Positions 18,566-28,864 of a stretch of DNA of 64,000 nt are shown piece by piece. The notes under the pieces are model-generated. The model did no database searches, had not been told where the DNA came from, and was given only the letters and a program-made list of their open reading frames with translations. This stretch comes from Candidatus Dependentiae bacterium. Lineage in GTDB: Bacteria; Babelota; Babeliae; Babelales; RVW-14. The translations under genes and the position numbers were made by a program. The stretch is from the NCBI GenBank assembly GCA_018266175.1, contig JAFEAY010000003.1, positions 397,103 to 461,102 on the forward strand. The letters run 5' to 3'. Numbering within the stretch: position 1 is the stretch's first letter; each line of letters opens with the position of its first letter.

Positions 18566-19381
18566 TTATTTTCTTCTCTTCAAAATCGCAGAACTCTTGC
18601 GACGTCGTGTGCGAACACCTTTGCAGTTCTTGCCCCATGGAGTTGTTGGGTGAGATCCTGATTTAGAACGCCCTTCACCACCACCATGTGGGTGATCAAC
18701 AGGGTTCATAGCCATACCTCGAACTGTTGGTCGAATGCCCATTCTTCTTGATCGACCAGCTTTTCCAATGACCATATTGTGATAGTCGGCATTGGAAAGA
18801 GTTCCAATAGTCGCCCAGCTTGCATGGTTAACGGTGCGAAGCTCGCCTGATGGCATCTTCAACACAGCAAGATTATTCTCTTTTGCTACTAGTTGAACTG
18901 CGCATCCTGCACTGCGAGCAATTTTGCCGCCTCGGCCAGGAGTAAGTTCAACGTTGTGTACAAAAAATCCAACGGGAATGTTGCGTAATGGTATACAATT
19001 TCCAATTTTTGCTTCGGCTTTTTCACTTGAAACAACACGCGCTCCAACCTCTAAGCCTTCCGGTTTCAAAATAAAACCATATGAGCCATTGAAATATTTA
19101 ATCAAGGCAATAGGAAGATTTCGATTTGGATCGTATTGCAGTGAAACAACTTCGCCCTCAACATCATGCTGGCTTCGCTTAAAGTCGATGATTCGGTATG
19201 TTTTTTTCGCACCACCACCACGATGTCGTGAAGTAATACGACCATACGCGTTACGTCCACCCGTTTTTTTTAACGGCGCAGTCAAACATTTAGGCGGTTT
19301 ATCTGCTGACAAATCTTTATCAACAATATATTGCTGTGTACGTAAAGACGGGTTTCGTGGTTTTCTGTTTACAATCGGCAT
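18566..19381 (-). CDS. rplB: 50S ribosomal protein L2
   Basis: 271 residues. L2 is essential for subunit joining and peptidyl transfer. The N-terminal block (TGGRNAYGRITSRHRGGGAK), GKAGRSRRMGIRPTVRG and AMNPVDHPHGGGEGRSK, including the conserved catalytic-region His, are all present. Two bases separate it from rplW. Confidence 0.97.
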   Translation of the reverse strand: MPIVNRKPRNPSLRTQQYIVDKDLSADKPPKCLTAPLKKTGGRNAYGRITSRHRGGGAKKTYRIIDFKRSQHDVEGEVVSLQYDPNRNLPIALIKYFNGSYGFILKPEGLEVGARVVSSEKAEAKIGNCIPLRNIPVGFFVHNVELTPGRGGKIARSAGCAVQLVAKENNLAVLKMPSGELRTVNHASWATIGTLSNADYHNMVIGKAGRSRRMGIRPTVRGMAMNPVDHPHGGGEGRSKSGSHPTTPWGKNCKGVRTRRRKSSAILKRRK

Positions 19382-19382
19382 A

Positions 19383-19724
19383 TTATTTTCCTTCAGATTC
19401 TGTTACTGGAGCTTCAGAAGGCATAATGCCCTCGAATAGTCCAGGAAGGTCAATTTTGTAACCAGGCTTCAATTTTACAATGGCTTTTTTTACGCCTAAT
19501 GTTGTAAATTCCCGGCGTGCAAATATTTTCTTTTTTCCTGGGGTTCGAGATGTACGGACATCAGCAACCTTAACACCCCAAATAGATTCAACCGCTCGTC
19601 GTATATCAATCTTATTAGCAGAGAGAAGTACTTCGAAGGTAATCTTTCCGAATTTTTGGTATAATTCAGCACTTTTACTCGTCACCACTGGTCGCTTGAT
19701 GACATCATATTTACTTAATTCCAT
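19383..19724 (-). CDS. rplW: 50S ribosomal protein L23
   Basis: 113 residues. L23 surrounds the exit tunnel and docks trigger factor and SRP. DVIKRPVVTSKSAELYQ, the NKIDIRRAVESIWGVKV segment and the basic extended loop are typical. It overlaps the rplD end by 10 bases. A 15-residue acidic tail (EAPVTESEGK) extends beyond the usual end. Confidence 0.95.
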   Translation of the reverse strand: MELSKYDVIKRPVVTSKSAELYQKFGKITFEVLLSANKIDIRRAVESIWGVKVADVRTSRTPGKKKIFARREFTTLGVKKAIVKLKPGYKIDLPGLFEGIMPSEAPVTESEGK

Positions 19725-20353
19725 CGCGCAATCATTTCTTTAAAGAGGTCAATGTCTTTCTTCAGAAACACCCAATGAGAAGCTCTACTTAAATCATAAG
19801 CATTTGGTTCATCGAATGATAAAATACGTACATTTGGGATATTACAAAATGACAGAAAGGTCACTTCATCACCAAATGGCACAAAGAGCACAATGTTTTT
19901 ATCAGCCAAGCTTAATTTTTTAAGCATTTGTACTGCATTTTTGGTGCTTGCCTTTTCGCCTTGTGGAAGATCAAAGCAATAGATACTATCGCGTTCAATC
20001 GCCGTAAAAAGCAAATTGTTAAAAACCAACAAACGCTGTCCAGCATTCACGCTGAGTGTTCTTGTACGAGGTTGCGGGCCAAATGTGACACCACCACCAC
20101 GCCACAAAGGTGAGCGCGGGGTTCCAGCTCGTGCTCGGCCTGTCCCTTTTTGTTTCCATGGCTTTTTATTGGATCGTGATGTTACATCGCCACGTCCCTT
20201 GCAGCCAACAGTTCCCTGTCTCCAGTTCTGCAACAATACTCTAATTGCTTGAGCAAATGTCTTAGGACTTGTATCTTTTTTAGTTACCGCTACAGCAACA
20301 TCCAATGATTCAATTGCACTGCCACTGTTATCAAATATACGAATAGCTGCCAT
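19715..20353 (-). CDS. rplD: 50S ribosomal protein L4
   Basis: 212 residues. L4 lines the exit tunnel and in many bacteria represses its own S10 operon. The extended loop GRGDVTSRSNKKPWKQKGTG RARAGTPRSPLWRGGG (shown in two parts) is diagnostic. Between rplC and rplW. Confidence 0.95.
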   Translation of the reverse strand: MAAIRIFDNSGSAIESLDVAVAVTKKDTSPKTFAQAIRVLLQNWRQGTVGCKGRGDVTSRSNKKPWKQKGTGRARAGTPRSPLWRGGGVTFGPQPRTRTLSVNAGQRLLVFNNLLFTAIERDSIYCFDLPQGEKASTKNAVQMLKKLSLADKNIVLFVPFGDEVTFLSFCNIPNVRILSFDEPNAYDLSRASHWVFLKKDIDLFKEMIARWN

Positions 20354-20355
20354 AA

Positions 20356-20988
20356 TTATTTCCCTTGTGTTTTAATCAAGACAAGTGAGTCTTTTTTACC
20401 AGGAATTGCACCTTTGATAAATAAGCAACCATTCTCTTTATCAATACGGATAACCTTAAGACCTTCTACCGTAACACGATCAACACCCATGTGCCCTGGA
20501 AATTTCTTTCCTTTTAAAACTTCACCTTGGCGTCTCATGTTACCAGATGAACCTGGTTTTCTATGAAACTTTGAACCGTGGCTTTTTGGACCACCGGCAA
20601 ATCCCCAGCGCTTAACAACACCCTGAAAACCTAATCCTCTGCTTGTTCCAACAACAGTAACCTTGTTTCCTTCTTGCAATGAAGAAAGAAGATCAAATGT
20701 TACCGCTTGTCCAAGAGCGCAATCTTTTGCAGCATCAGAAACAGGGATTTCTTTAATATGAACAAAGTAATTTTTCTTTGCTTTTAACCATATTTCTGAA
20801 AAAGGTTTACCTTGGTATCGCTTCCTGAGCAACCCAACTTGAAGAGATGTATAACCATCTTTTTCAGGTGTCTTTATTTGCGTAACGAATTGATTTGATA
20901 CATCAACTACCGTTACAGGTACAACTATACCCTGTGCATCAAACACCTGAGTCATTCCTATTTTCTTACCTAAAACACCATTTAACAT
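20356..20988 (-). CDS. rplC: 50S ribosomal protein L3
   Basis: 210 residues. L3 reaches the peptidyl-transferase centre. Start [20 protein letters not shown] and the loop [20 protein letters not shown], then [20 protein letters not shown], are diagnostic. Two bases separate it from rplD. Confidence 0.96.
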   Translation of the reverse strand: MLNGVLGKKIGMTQVFDAQGIVVPVTVVDVSNQFVTQIKTPEKDGYTSLQVGLLRKRYQGKPFSEIWLKAKKNYFVHIKEIPVSDAAKDCALGQAVTFDLLSSLQEGNKVTVVGTSRGLGFQGVVKRWGFAGGPKSHGSKFHRKPGSSGNMRRQGEVLKGKKFPGHMGVDRVTVEGLKVIRIDKENGCLFIKGAIPGKKDSLVLIKTQGK

Positions 20989-21011
20989 AGCAGCCTCGTT
21001 GTGCCGATTCC

Positions 21012-21317
21012 TTACTTAATCTCTACATCTACGCCAGCGGAAATATTCAATTTCATGAGCGCATCCATCGTCTGTTCTGCAGGAGACACAATATCTAAAA
21101 TTCGTTTATGGGTCGTTAATTCAAACTGCTCTCGAGATTTCTTGTCAATATGAGGCGACCTTAAAACTGTAAAGTACTGTTTTCTACTTGGCAGAGGAAC
21201 AGGTCCCAAAACCTGGGATCCTGTTCTTTTTACCGTCATTACAATTTGCTTAACTGCATTATCAAGCAATTGGTGATCGTATGACTTTAATGTTAAGCGT
21301 ATCTTTTGTTTTTTCAT
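21012..21317 (-). CDS. rpsJ: 30S ribosomal protein S10
   Basis: About 101 residues from the ATG at 21317 ([19 protein letters not shown]), the usual S10 length; the longer frame starts at a GTG with no ribosome site. S10 belongs to the small-subunit head and also acts in transcription antitermination with Nus[21 protein letters not shown] is diagnostic. Here it directly follows tuf. Confidence 0.95.
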   Translation of the reverse strand: MKKQKIRLTLKSYDHQLLDNAVKQIVMTVKRTGSQVLGPVPLPSRKQYFTVLRSPHIDKKSREQFELTTHKRILDIVSPAEQTMDALMKLNISAGVDVEIK

Positions 21318-21341
21318 CTTTGCTTTTTCCACGTTAAGAAA

Positions 21342-22532
21342 TTATTCAATAATTTCTGTTACAACGCCAGCTCCGATGGTTCGACCACCTTCACGCACTG
21401 CAAACTTCAACCCTTTGTCCATAGCTACTTTACTTACAAGTTCTACAGAAACTTCAACGTCATCACCAGGCATAACCATCTCACGACCAGCTGGCAATGT
21501 GATGCTTCCTGTAACGTCAGTTGTTCTAAAATAGAACTGTGGGCGATATCCACTAAAGAACGGACTGTGGCGACCACCTTCTTCTTTTTTAAGAACAAGG
21601 ATTTGACACTTAAATTTCTTATGAGGCTTAATAGAACCAGGAGCGCAAAGAACTTGTCCTCGTTCAACGTCTTCTTTTTTAAGACCGCGAATCAAAAGAC
21701 CTACGTTGTCTCCAGCCTGTCCCTCTTTCATTTCCTTATTGAACATTTCAACGCCGGTTACCGTTGATTTGAAGGTGTCTTTAAACCCAACAATTTCAAC
21801 TTCGCCACCAACTTTAACAATTCCAGTCTCAATTCGACCTGTTACTACAGTTCCACGACCTGAAATTGAGAAAACGTCTTCGACAGGCATCAAAAATGGC
21901 TTGTCCGTTTCTCGTGCAGGTGTTGGAATGTAGCTATCAACTGCTTCCATCAATTTGAAAATTGCAGGTTTTCCAATTGCGCTTTCATCGCCGCTCAAAG
22001 CTTTAGTAGCAGAACCACGAACGATTGGAATTTCTGTTCCAGGGAACCCATACTTACTAAGAAGTTCTCTAATTTCTTCTTCAACAAGTTCAATCATTCC
22101 CTCATCATCAACCATGTCGACTTTGTTTAAGAAAACGACAAGTGAAGGAACACCAACTTGGTGAGCAAGCAAGATATGCTCTCTTGTTTGAGGCATAGCA
22201 CCATCAGCTGCAGATACAACCAAAATTGCGCCGTCCATTTGAGCAGCACCGGTGATCATGTTTTTAACATAGTCAGCGTGACCAGGACAGTCAACGTGAG
22301 CATAATGTCGATTTTTTGTTTCATACTCAACGTGAGTTGCTGCAATGGTAATACCACGAGCACGCTCCTCAGGAGATTTATCAATTTGATCATAACTCTT
22401 GAATTGAGCCATTCCCATCTCTGAGAGTGTTTTGGTGATTGCCGCAGTCAATGTCGTTTTACCATGGTCAACGTGACCAATTGTTCCTACGTTACAATGC
22501 GGCTTAGTTCGCTCAAATACGCCTTTTGCCAT
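21342..22532 (-). CDS. tuf: Elongation factor Tu
   Basis: 396 residues. The GTPase brings aminoacyl-tRNA to the ribosome. G motifs are intact: GHVDHGKT near 19-26, DCPGH near 81-85, NKVD near 136-139 and a SA(T) motif near 174. Domains II and III follow ([13 protein letters not shown], and the C-terminal [18 protein letters not shown]). It sits between fusA and rpsJ. No second tuf is in this window. Confidence 0.98.
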   Translation of the reverse strand: MAKGVFERTKPHCNVGTIGHVDHGKTTLTAAITKTLSEMGMAQFKSYDQIDKSPEERARGITIAATHVEYETKNRHYAHVDCPGHADYVKNMITGAAQMDGAILVVSAADGAMPQTREHILLAHQVGVPSLVVFLNKVDMVDDEGMIELVEEEIRELLSKYGFPGTEIPIVRGSATKALSGDESAIGKPAIFKLMEAVDSYIPTPARETDKPFLMPVEDVFSISGRGTVVTGRIETGIVKVGGEVEIVGFKDTFKSTVTGVEMFNKEMKEGQAGDNVGLLIRGLKKEDVERGQVLCAPGSIKPHKKFKCQILVLKKEEGGRHSPFFSGYRPQFYFRTTDVTGSITLPAGREMVMPGDDVEVSVELVSKVAMDKGLKFAVREGGRTIGAGVVTEIIE

Positions 22533-22568
22533 TCCCGTATCCTTTCAGACACTAAATTCACTATACTA

Positions 22569-24641
22569 TTATTTTTTACCAACAATATTTTCTTCGATAT
22601 TTTTCGGCACTTCTCTGTACACTTCAAACTGCATAGAGTAGCTTGCTCGGCCTTTGGTCATTGAACGCAATTGAGTTGAATAACCAAACATTTCTCCAAG
22701 CGGGACTTCTGCTGTAACAATTTGAGCCCCCTTGCTCGCTTCCATACCTAAAATACGGCCTCGACGGGAATTCAAGTCACCCATTACATCTCCCATATTT
22801 TCATCAGGAGTTGTAACTTCAACCTTCATAATCGGCTCAAGTAATACAGGAGAAGCTTTTGCCATACCATCTTTAAATGCCATTGAAGCTGCAATTTTAA
22901 ATGCTAATTCGGACGAGTCAACATCATGAAAAGAACCATCGAATACCGAAGCCTTGATATCAACTACTGGATAACTACCCAAAACACCACTACTTAAGGC
23001 TTCTGCAATACCTTTTTCGATGCCAGGAACAAATTCCTTAGGAATAGTACCACCCTTAATATCGTTGCCAAATTCAAAGCCTTTGCCTCGTTCAAGAGGT
23101 TCAAGCGTTAACCAAACGTGACCATATTGACCATGACCACCAGATTGACGAATGAATTTTCCTTCAGACTCAACCTTGCGTTGAATAGTTTCTTTGTAAG
23201 CAACTTGCGCCTTACCAACACTTGCTTCAATTTTATATTCGCGCAATAGTCGATCTACAATAATTTCCAAATGCAATTCACCCATACCGGAAATAATTGT
23301 TTGATTAGTTTCGGTATTATAAGTAAATCTGAATGAAGGATCTTCTTGCATTAACTTACGCAACGCAATGACCATTTTTTCATAATCGCCTTTGCCCTTA
23401 GGCTCAATTGCAACGTGAATAACTGGATCTGGAAGATTTATTGATTCAAGAAGAACATCGTAATCTTCAGCACAAAGCGTATCACCAGTTACAGCGTCTT
23501 TTAGACCAACAACTGCAGCAATATCACCAGCGCTTACACTTTTAATTTCTTCTCGCTTATTCGCATGCATTTTAAGCAAACGACTTACACGCTCTTTTCT
23601 TCCCTTTGAAACGTTATAAACATACGAACCGGCTTCAAGCTTACCCGTATAAACGCGAACAAAAGTAAGAGAGCCAACGAATGGATCAATCATAATTTTA
23701 AATGCAAGCGCACAAAACGGTTCACTTGAATCAGCATTTTTTAAAAGCTTAGGCTCTTTTGTTGATGAATCCATAGCGTGTACAAATGGAATATCAATCG
23801 GTGATGGCATATAATCAATGACACCATCAAGCATCAACTGAACACCTTTATTTTTAAACGCAGAACCGCAGAAAACTGGGGTTATCTTTTGATCAATAGT
23901 CGCCTTGCGAATACCAAATTTAATTTCTTCAAGGGTGAGCGGCTTACCTTCGAGATACTTTTCTGCTAAAGCATCGTCAGCTTCTGCTGCAGCTTCAACA
24001 ATTTTTTCACGCAATGTTTCCACTTGATCTTTATATTCTTCAGGAATATCAACCCAGGTAACCGTTAAGCCTTGATCAGATTCATCGAATGCCGCCATTT
24101 TTCGAGTCAAAACATCGATAATGGAAGTAAATTCATCAGCTTGACCAACAGGAATTTGCATAGCAACAGGATTACCTGCTAATTTCTGATCGATCTCGTT
24201 CACAACTTCGAAATAATCGGCACCAGTTCGATCAAGTTTATTAACAAACGCAATACGAGGAACCTTATGACGATTTGCTTGACGCCAAACAGTTTCTGAT
24301 TGTGGCTGAACACCGCCAACACCACAGAACACTGCAACTGCACCATCAAGCACTCGAAGGGAACGCTCTACTTCAATGGTAAAGTCAACGTGACCAGGGG
24401 TATCAATAATATTGATTTGATGATCTTTCCAGATACAAGTCGTAGCTGCAGCGGTAATTGTAATGCCGCGCTCACGCTCTTGCTCCATCCAGTCCATAGT
24501 TGCAGCACCCTCGTGCACTTCACCAATCTTATGTGATACACCGGTATAAAAGAGAACACGCTCAGTAACAGTTGTTTTTCCGGCGTCAATATGAGCCATA
24601 ATTCCAATGTTTCTAAAACGCAGTAGCTTGTCTTTACTCAT
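22569..24641 (-). CDS. fusA: Elongation factor G
   Basis: 690 residues. The GTPase drives translocation and, with recycling factor, splits ribosomes. [18 protein letters not shown] and [10 protein letters not shown] are present, followed by the five-domain EF-G arrangement, including the domain IV tip near [15 protein letters not shown] and the domain V start. 16 bases separate it from rpsG. Confidence 0.98.
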   Translation of the reverse strand: MSKDKLLRFRNIGIMAHIDAGKTTVTERVLFYTGVSHKIGEVHEGAATMDWMEQERERGITITAAATTCIWKDHQINIIDTPGHVDFTIEVERSLRVLDGAVAVFCGVGGVQPQSETVWRQANRHKVPRIAFVNKLDRTGADYFEVVNEIDQKLAGNPVAMQIPVGQADEFTSIIDVLTRKMAAFDESDQGLTVTWVDIPEEYKDQVETLREKIVEAAAEADDALAEKYLEGKPLTLEEIKFGIRKATIDQKITPVFCGSAFKNKGVQLMLDGVIDYMPSPIDIPFVHAMDSSTKEPKLLKNADSSEPFCALAFKIMIDPFVGSLTFVRVYTGKLEAGSYVYNVSKGRKERVSRLLKMHANKREEIKSVSAGDIAAVVGLKDAVTGDTLCAEDYDVLLESINLPDPVIHVAIEPKGKGDYEKMVIALRKLMQEDPSFRFTYNTETNQTIISGMGELHLEIIVDRLLREYKIEASVGKAQVAYKETIQRKVESEGKFIRQSGGHGQYGHVWLTLEPLERGKGFEFGNDIKGGTIPKEFVPGIEKGIAEALSSGVLGSYPVVDIKASVFDGSFHDVDSSELAFKIAASMAFKDGMAKASPVLLEPIMKVEVTTPDENMGDVMGDLNSRRGRILGMEASKGAQIVTAEVPLGEMFGYSTQLRSMTKGRASYSMQFEVYREVPKNIEENIVGKK

Positions 24642-24657
24642 AATAATTTCCTACCAT

Positions 24658-25140
24658 TTACCAAGCGTAGTGAGAGAACGCTCTATTCGCTTCTGCCATG
24701 CGATGGACATCGGCCTTTTTCTTAACTGCGTTACCATGTCCTTCAGCAGCATCAATAATTTCATGCGCCAAACGCTTACCCATGGTTTTATCAGAACGAC
24801 CCGCGGCAGCTTCAATGAGCCATCGAAGCGACAATGCTACAGCACGCGCAGGACGAACCTCAGTTGGAATTTGATATACACCACCACCAACACGGCGAGA
24901 TCGAACCTCAACAAATGGCTTAATTTGTACCATGGCTTTTTCAAAAAGCATGAATGCTTTTTTGTCATCGCCACCATTTTTTTGGCTAAGAATATCAAAA
25001 GCTTCATTGACCAAAGATCTTGAAATGCTCTTTTTCCCGGAGACCATCAATGTATTAATGAGCTTTTGTACCAACATAGATCCAAAGCGTTCATCAACAC
25101 CGATGTCGCGAACAAAATTGACCGATTTACGTCTAGGCAT
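24658..25140 (-). CDS. rpsG: 30S ribosomal protein S7
   Basis: 160 residues. S7 nucleates the small-subunit head and lies at the exit channel. GGGVYQIPTEVRPARAVALS and the ending EANRAFSHYAW are diagnostic. The start codon overlaps the rpsL stop (TAATG). Confidence 0.97.
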   Translation of the reverse strand: MPRRKSVNFVRDIGVDERFGSMLVQKLINTLMVSGKKSISRSLVNEAFDILSQKNGGDDKKAFMLFEKAMVQIKPFVEVRSRRVGGGVYQIPTEVRPARAVALSLRWLIEAAAGRSDKTMGKRLAHEIIDAAEGHGNAVKKKADVHRMAEANRAFSHYAW

Positions 25141-25523
25141 TACTTATCACCCTTCTTTTTACGTTTTGCACCATACAATGAACGGCTCTGAGTACGCGCT
25201 TCAACACCGGCTGTATCTAATGCGCCACGAACAATGTGATAGCGTACACCAGGCAAATCTTTTACTCTTCCACCACGCACCAACACAACAGAGTGCTCTT
25301 GAAGATTATGCCCTTCACCAGGAATATATGCCGTTATTTCTTTGCCAGTTGTTAATTTTACACGAGCAACTTTTCGAAGTGCTGAGTTTGGTTTTTTTGG
25401 CGTCTGGGTGTAGACACGAACGCACACACCTCGTTTCTGTGGGCATGCAGCTAATGCCGGCGCCTTAGTCCTATTTTCTACTTTTTTACGCTTTTCGCGT
25501 ACAAGCTGATTAATAGTTGGCAT
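25140..25523 (-). CDS. rpsL: 30S ribosomal protein S12
   Basis: 127 residues. S12 controls decoding accuracy and is the streptomycin target. [34 protein letters not shown] with the conserved Lys region, and [16 protein letters not shown] are canonical. It is the first gene of the whole ribosomal cluster and is preceded by a long leader. Confidence 0.98.
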   Translation of the reverse strand: MPTINQLVREKRKKVENRTKAPALAACPQKRGVCVRVYTQTPKKPNSALRKVARVKLTTGKEITAYIPGEGHNLQEHSVVLVRGGRVKDLPGVRYHIVRGALDTAGVEARTQSRSLYGAKRKKKGDK

Positions 25524-25713
25524 ATCGTATAATCCTATGTTCTTAAAAACTTACTTTTGGCAAAACCAACACATTCCTGGTTAGCCAGCTCATTGTGCTT
25601 TCTTACATCCTCGCAAACGTTGCTCAAGCCCCTTAGCCCGGCAACACAAATGATTATTGAGTGTGCAAAACAGATAAAATGAAGCATATCTACATGTACA
25701 ATAACTTTTTCTT

Positions 25714-25741
25714 ATTTTATATTTTCCTACATTTTTTTCAA
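25714..25741 (-). promoter_or_regulatory. Candidate promoter of the str operon
   Basis: On the minus strand TTGAAA, a 16-base spacer and TAAAAT end about 190 bases before rpsL. The leader between (25524-25713) contains short inverted repeats (for example TGGCTAACCA) but no recognised riboswitch. Confidence 0.5.
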
Positions 25742-25820
25742 GTAAAAATTACGCAGCACATAAGCTGGAACAGCTAATATCGACTATTTGTATCTTACTA
25801 AACCCCAAGGAGAAGCTTAA

Positions 25821-25907
25821 ATGAACAAAACAAAAACAAATTTGCAACAAAAACTCCCCAGGATCAGGGAAATCCTGTCAAAATTACTAAAAATCGCCCA
25901 CTCATGA
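25821..25907 (+). CDS. Possible 28-residue small protein
   Basis: ATG at 25821 is preceded by CAAGGAGAAGCTTAA, a strong ribosome site at good spacing. It codes MNKTKTNLQQKL and 16 more basic residues, ending in TGA at 25907, 80 bases before rseP. There is no family to compare with. It could be a leader peptide for rseP or a chance frame. The rest of 25750-25987 holds AT-rich sequence with no gene. Confidence 0.35.
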   Translation: MNKTKTNLQQKLPRIREILSKLLKIAHS

Positions 25908-25987
25908 CTTTTTTGATAGAATTTGTAATAATCGTTTGAATCGTTTTTTATTTTCACTACTTTTCGTCAACACAAAAAGGAAAAATA

Positions 25988-27151
25988 ATGTTTTGCAATG
26001 CACTCTATCTCTGCATAACCACAAAGCTCATTCCTCTTATTTATGCACTCATAGGCTTTGGGGCACTCATCACCATTCATGAGCTCGGACACTTTCTTTT
26101 CTGCAAAATCTTTGGAATTAATACACCTACTTTTTCTATTGGCTTTGGTCCGGAGCTCTTTCGAAAAAAAATAAAGGGAACTGATTTTCGCCTCGCAATT
26201 ATTCCATTAGGCGGCTACGTTGAAATTGCCGGCCTTGCTGAAATCGGGCAAGGCGAGCAAGAATATGCCTACACTCAAGACGAAACATCATTCAGCCAAA
26301 AAGCTTACTGGAAGAAATTTCTCGTATTATCTGGTGGAATTATTTTTAACCTTTTATTTGCCTATGGAACATTCATCTCGCTCTTTTTAATTGGTGTTCA
26401 CGAAGATAAGGGCGGGATTATCGTCTCTACCATTGTCAAAGACAGCCCGGCAGATCGATACGGCCTCCAAGCAGGTGACTATATCACCCAAATCAATGAA
26501 ACATCTTTACAGTCAGAAAATGGAACAATTCTTCCTGATGCTTTGCAAATTTTGCACAGTGAAATTCAAGGAAACCCATCTACAGAAATCTCACTAAATG
26601 TCCTACGTAATAATGAAGCCCTGGCTCTTGAAATAAAAACCGACTCAAGAAAAATTATTGATGCTTCAATTGGAACCATTGGAGCTGGACTTCAAGACCC
26701 AATGGTTCGACTACCTTTAATGGCAGCAGTAACAAAAGGAATTGAGCTCACCAACCAATGGATATTTAACATTGCACAAAGCGTTAAAAATCTTATTTTT
26801 AATCGAACACTTGAAGGTGCTGGCGGGCCATTAATGATTCTTTCCCACAGCTTTGTTTCAGCGCAAATGGGCCTTATTTCTCTCTTTATTTTTCTCGCAA
26901 TTATCAGCATTAATTTAGCGCTTATGAACATCCTCCCAATTGGAGCTTTGGATGGAGGACAGCTGCTTTTTGCTACAATTGAAGCAATTATTCGCCGTCG
27001 CATCCCTGAAATGCTCAAGCTTGGGATTAACCTTGCATCATGGGTTCTATTCATCGCTTTGGCGCTCTATCTCACCTACAAAGATATTTTGTTTCTTTTC
27101 GGAGAAAGCATTGGTCAACTCGTAACGACAGCTCTTTCCTGGATCAAATAA
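25988..27151 (+). CDS. rseP: Site-2 intramembrane zinc metalloprotease RseP/EcfE
   Basis: 387 residues. It cleaves transmembrane substrates such as anti-sigma factors and remnant signal peptides. Zinc site HELGH at 31-35 in the first membrane segment; the second-half ligand motif NILPIGALDGG with Asp322 is in a later one. A PDZ domain occupies about 130-230 (VVKDSPADRYGLQAGDYITQ). It is convergent with lpxC across a shared hairpin. Regulation is not visible. Length and topology fit the family. Confidence 0.95.
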   Translation: MFCNALYLCITTKLIPLIYALIGFGALITIHELGHFLFCKIFGINTPTFSIGFGPELFRKKIKGTDFRLAIIPLGGYVEIAGLAEIGQGEQEYAYTQDETSFSQKAYWKKFLVLSGGIIFNLLFAYGTFISLFLIGVHEDKGGIIVSTIVKDSPADRYGLQAGDYITQINETSLQSENGTILPDALQILHSEIQGNPSTEISLNVLRNNEALALEIKTDSRKIIDASIGTIGAGLQDPMVRLPLMAAVTKGIELTNQWIFNIAQSVKNLIFNRTLEGAGGPLMILSHSFVSAQMGLISLFIFLAIISINLALMNILPIGALDGGQLLFATIEAIIRRRIPEMLKLGINLASWVLFIALALYLTYKDILFLFGESIGQLVTTALSWIK

Positions 27152-27163
27152 TTAAATAAAAAA

Positions 27164-27199
27164 GAGTCGAGTGATAAATTTAATATTCTCACTCGACTC
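27164..27199 (-). terminator. Terminator after lpxC, possibly bidirectional with rseP
   Basis: A perfect 11-base stem (GAGTCGAGTGA / TCACTCGACTC) between the convergent rseP and lpxC genes is followed on the minus strand by TTTTTTATTT. It fits lpxC best and may also serve rseP. Confidence 0.85.
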
Positions 27200-27229
27200 C
27201 ATAAATTCTACACATATTCATTAAAATTA

Positions 27230-28111
27230 TTATTCAATAACCAGCCACTTTTCAGGATTTTTTAAGAAATGCTCTATGACAAGCCGATTAAAATTATGAC
27301 TCGTTTTATTTGCCTTAACGCTTCCTATGAGATTTTTGCCTAACAAACTTAAGTCTCCAATTAAATCAAGAAACTTATGCCGTACGCACTCATCAGGAAG
27401 TCGCATTTCGTTAAGAAGTTCTCCATTGCCGATCACCAAAGAATTACCCAAAGAAGTCCCTTGTGCCAACTTGTGATGACGCAGAAAGGGTAGCTGCTCT
27501 AAAAATCCAAACGTTCGCGCTGGAGCAATTTCATGCATAAAAAAATCTTGCGTTACCTGACCTGTTAATACAGGATTACCATTAAGTGGATGTATGAAAT
27601 CTGCGTTGTAATCAATAAAAAGAGCTGGTTTAAAACCTCTTTCATCTTGGTGCTGATCGAGAACTGCAGGCTCAATGAACATAGATCGCCCTTTATCATC
27701 GGCAAATTCAAGCCGTTCACGCGGAGTAATCCATTGCTTAGATGCATCTTGTTCAAGCACTCCAATATCAACAATTCCCTGAACAAAGAGCAATGCACTT
27801 CCATCAAGAATAGGAATTTCGGTGCCACTCACAAGAATATCAACATTATCAATACCCATAAGCATAAGTGCTGCCATAAGATGCTCAACCGTGCTGAGCG
27901 CCCATTGGTTGGTACGTATAACTGTTGCATGCATGGCGGGATCTGGGATAACAGATCCAACACGAATAATTTGATCAGGATTTTGCTCGTTAATAAAAGA
28001 AATGCCACTTTTGGCATCAGCAGGTTTGAGTGTAATTGAGCATGGAGCACCAGTATGGACTCCAAGACCTTGAAAAAAAATCTCGCCACGGAGCGTCTGT
28101 TGTTTATTCAC
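27230..28111 (-). CDS. lpxC: UDP-3-O-acyl-N-acetylglucosamine deacetylase LpxC
   Basis: About 293 residues; the committed zinc step of lipid A synthesis. Seen: GLGVHTG in the first domain, STVEHLMAAL with a metal His, the RHKFLDLIGDLSLLG region holding the other metal ligands, and the KTSHNFN helix. The start used is GTG at 28111, 7 bases after GAAGG. The ATG 33 bases upstream lies inside the terminator palindrome of rplM and has no ribosome site. It predicts that this organism makes lipid A, in agreement with lptD nearby. Confidence 0.93.
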   Translation of the reverse strand: MNKQQTLRGEIFFQGLGVHTGAPCSITLKPADAKSGISFINEQNPDQIIRVGSVIPDPAMHATVIRTNQWALSTVEHLMAALMLMGIDNVDILVSGTEIPILDGSALLFVQGIVDIGVLEQDASKQWITPRERLEFADDKGRSMFIEPAVLDQHQDERGFKPALFIDYNADFIHPLNGNPVLTGQVTQDFFMHEIAPARTFGFLEQLPFLRHHKLAQGTSLGNSLVIGNGELLNEMRLPDECVRHKFLDLIGDLSLLGKNLIGSVKANKTSHNFNRLVIEHFLKNPEKWLVIE

Positions 28112-28130
28112 AAAAAGACCTTCAAAATGA

Positions 28131-28160
28131 AAAAAGCTGAACATTAATGTTCAGCTTTTT
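28131..28160 (-). terminator. Terminator after rplM
   Basis: A perfect 30-base palindrome (AAAAAGCTGAACATT / AATGTTCAGCTTTTT) ends in a T6 run on the minus strand. It separates rplM from lpxC. Confidence 0.85.
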
Positions 28161-28183
28161 ATAACTTAATTTTGCTTAGTCGT

Positions 28184-28603
28184 CTAGATTTGAGCTTTAT
28201 GCGGATGCTCGGTTCCAGGATAGACTTTAAGCTTGGTGATAAGCTTATCACTTAATTTATTCTTCGGAAGCATGCCTTTAACTGAATGCATGATTAGATG
28301 AGAAGGATCTCTTTTTGAAAGCTCTTGAGCAGAGCGATTCTTCAAACCACTTCTCCAACCTGAGTAAAAATAATAGATCTTATCGGTCCATTTTTTACCA
28401 GTCAGTTTGATCTTTGTGCAGTTAATAACAACAACATAGTCACCCGCATCGCCATGAGGAGTAAACTCTGGTTTGTCTTTTCCACGCAAAATGTTAGCAA
28501 TTTCTGTAGACAACCGACCTAAAACCTTGTCAGTTGCGTCAATAAGATGCCATTTTGGGGCGCGGTCTTCTTTGCGAAGCATAAACGATTTGTTCATATC
28601 CAT
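28184..28603 (-). CDS. rplM: 50S ribosomal protein L13
   Basis: 139 residues. L13 is an early assembly protein of the large subunit. WHLIDATDKVLGRLSTEIA, HGDAGDYVVVINC and VKGMLPKNKL are diagnostic. The ATG at 28603 is used; GAGG lies 11 bases upstream. In most bacteria rpsI (S9) follows directly; here a terminator and lpxC follow, so S9 must be elsewhere. Confidence 0.95.
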   Translation of the reverse strand: MDMNKSFMLRKEDRAPKWHLIDATDKVLGRLSTEIANILRGKDKPEFTPHGDAGDYVVVINCTKIKLTGKKWTDKIYYFYSGWRSGLKNRSAQELSKRDPSHLIMHSVKGMLPKNKLSDKLITKLKVYPGTEHPHKAQI

Positions 28604-28756
28604 GATCAGCACATCCTCATATTCTCAAAATCATTAATCTAAATTCTCGTACTTACTCCTGTAATCTTAGGCTTTCTCGGTAGTACGGGGAAACATCCTG
28701 AAGCGTAAGAAGGGTAAGAAAAGTCAATTTTTACTCACAAATGCATGAGTTTTCCT

Positions 28757-28785
28757 ATTCTACGGCATTTTTAAAGATGGGTCAA
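28757..28785 (-). promoter_or_regulatory. Promoter of rplM
   Basis: On the minus strand TTGACC, a 17-base spacer and TAGAAT lie about 155 bases before the rplM start. The strong match suggests a sigma-70 type promoter with a long leader (28604-28750), typical for a regulated ribosomal gene. No known leader motif was recognised. Confidence 0.7.
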
Positions 28786-28864
28786 ATTAAATTAGCCTAT
28801 TCAACCAGAGTCAGCGCTACTTGAAAACTCACTTAATTGGCCAATTATCGGCTATGTACAATCA

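Noticed and set aside
25524..25987. tRNA or riboswitch in the str/rseP gap
   Set aside because: No T-loop or known riboswitch core was seen; the hairpins are short.
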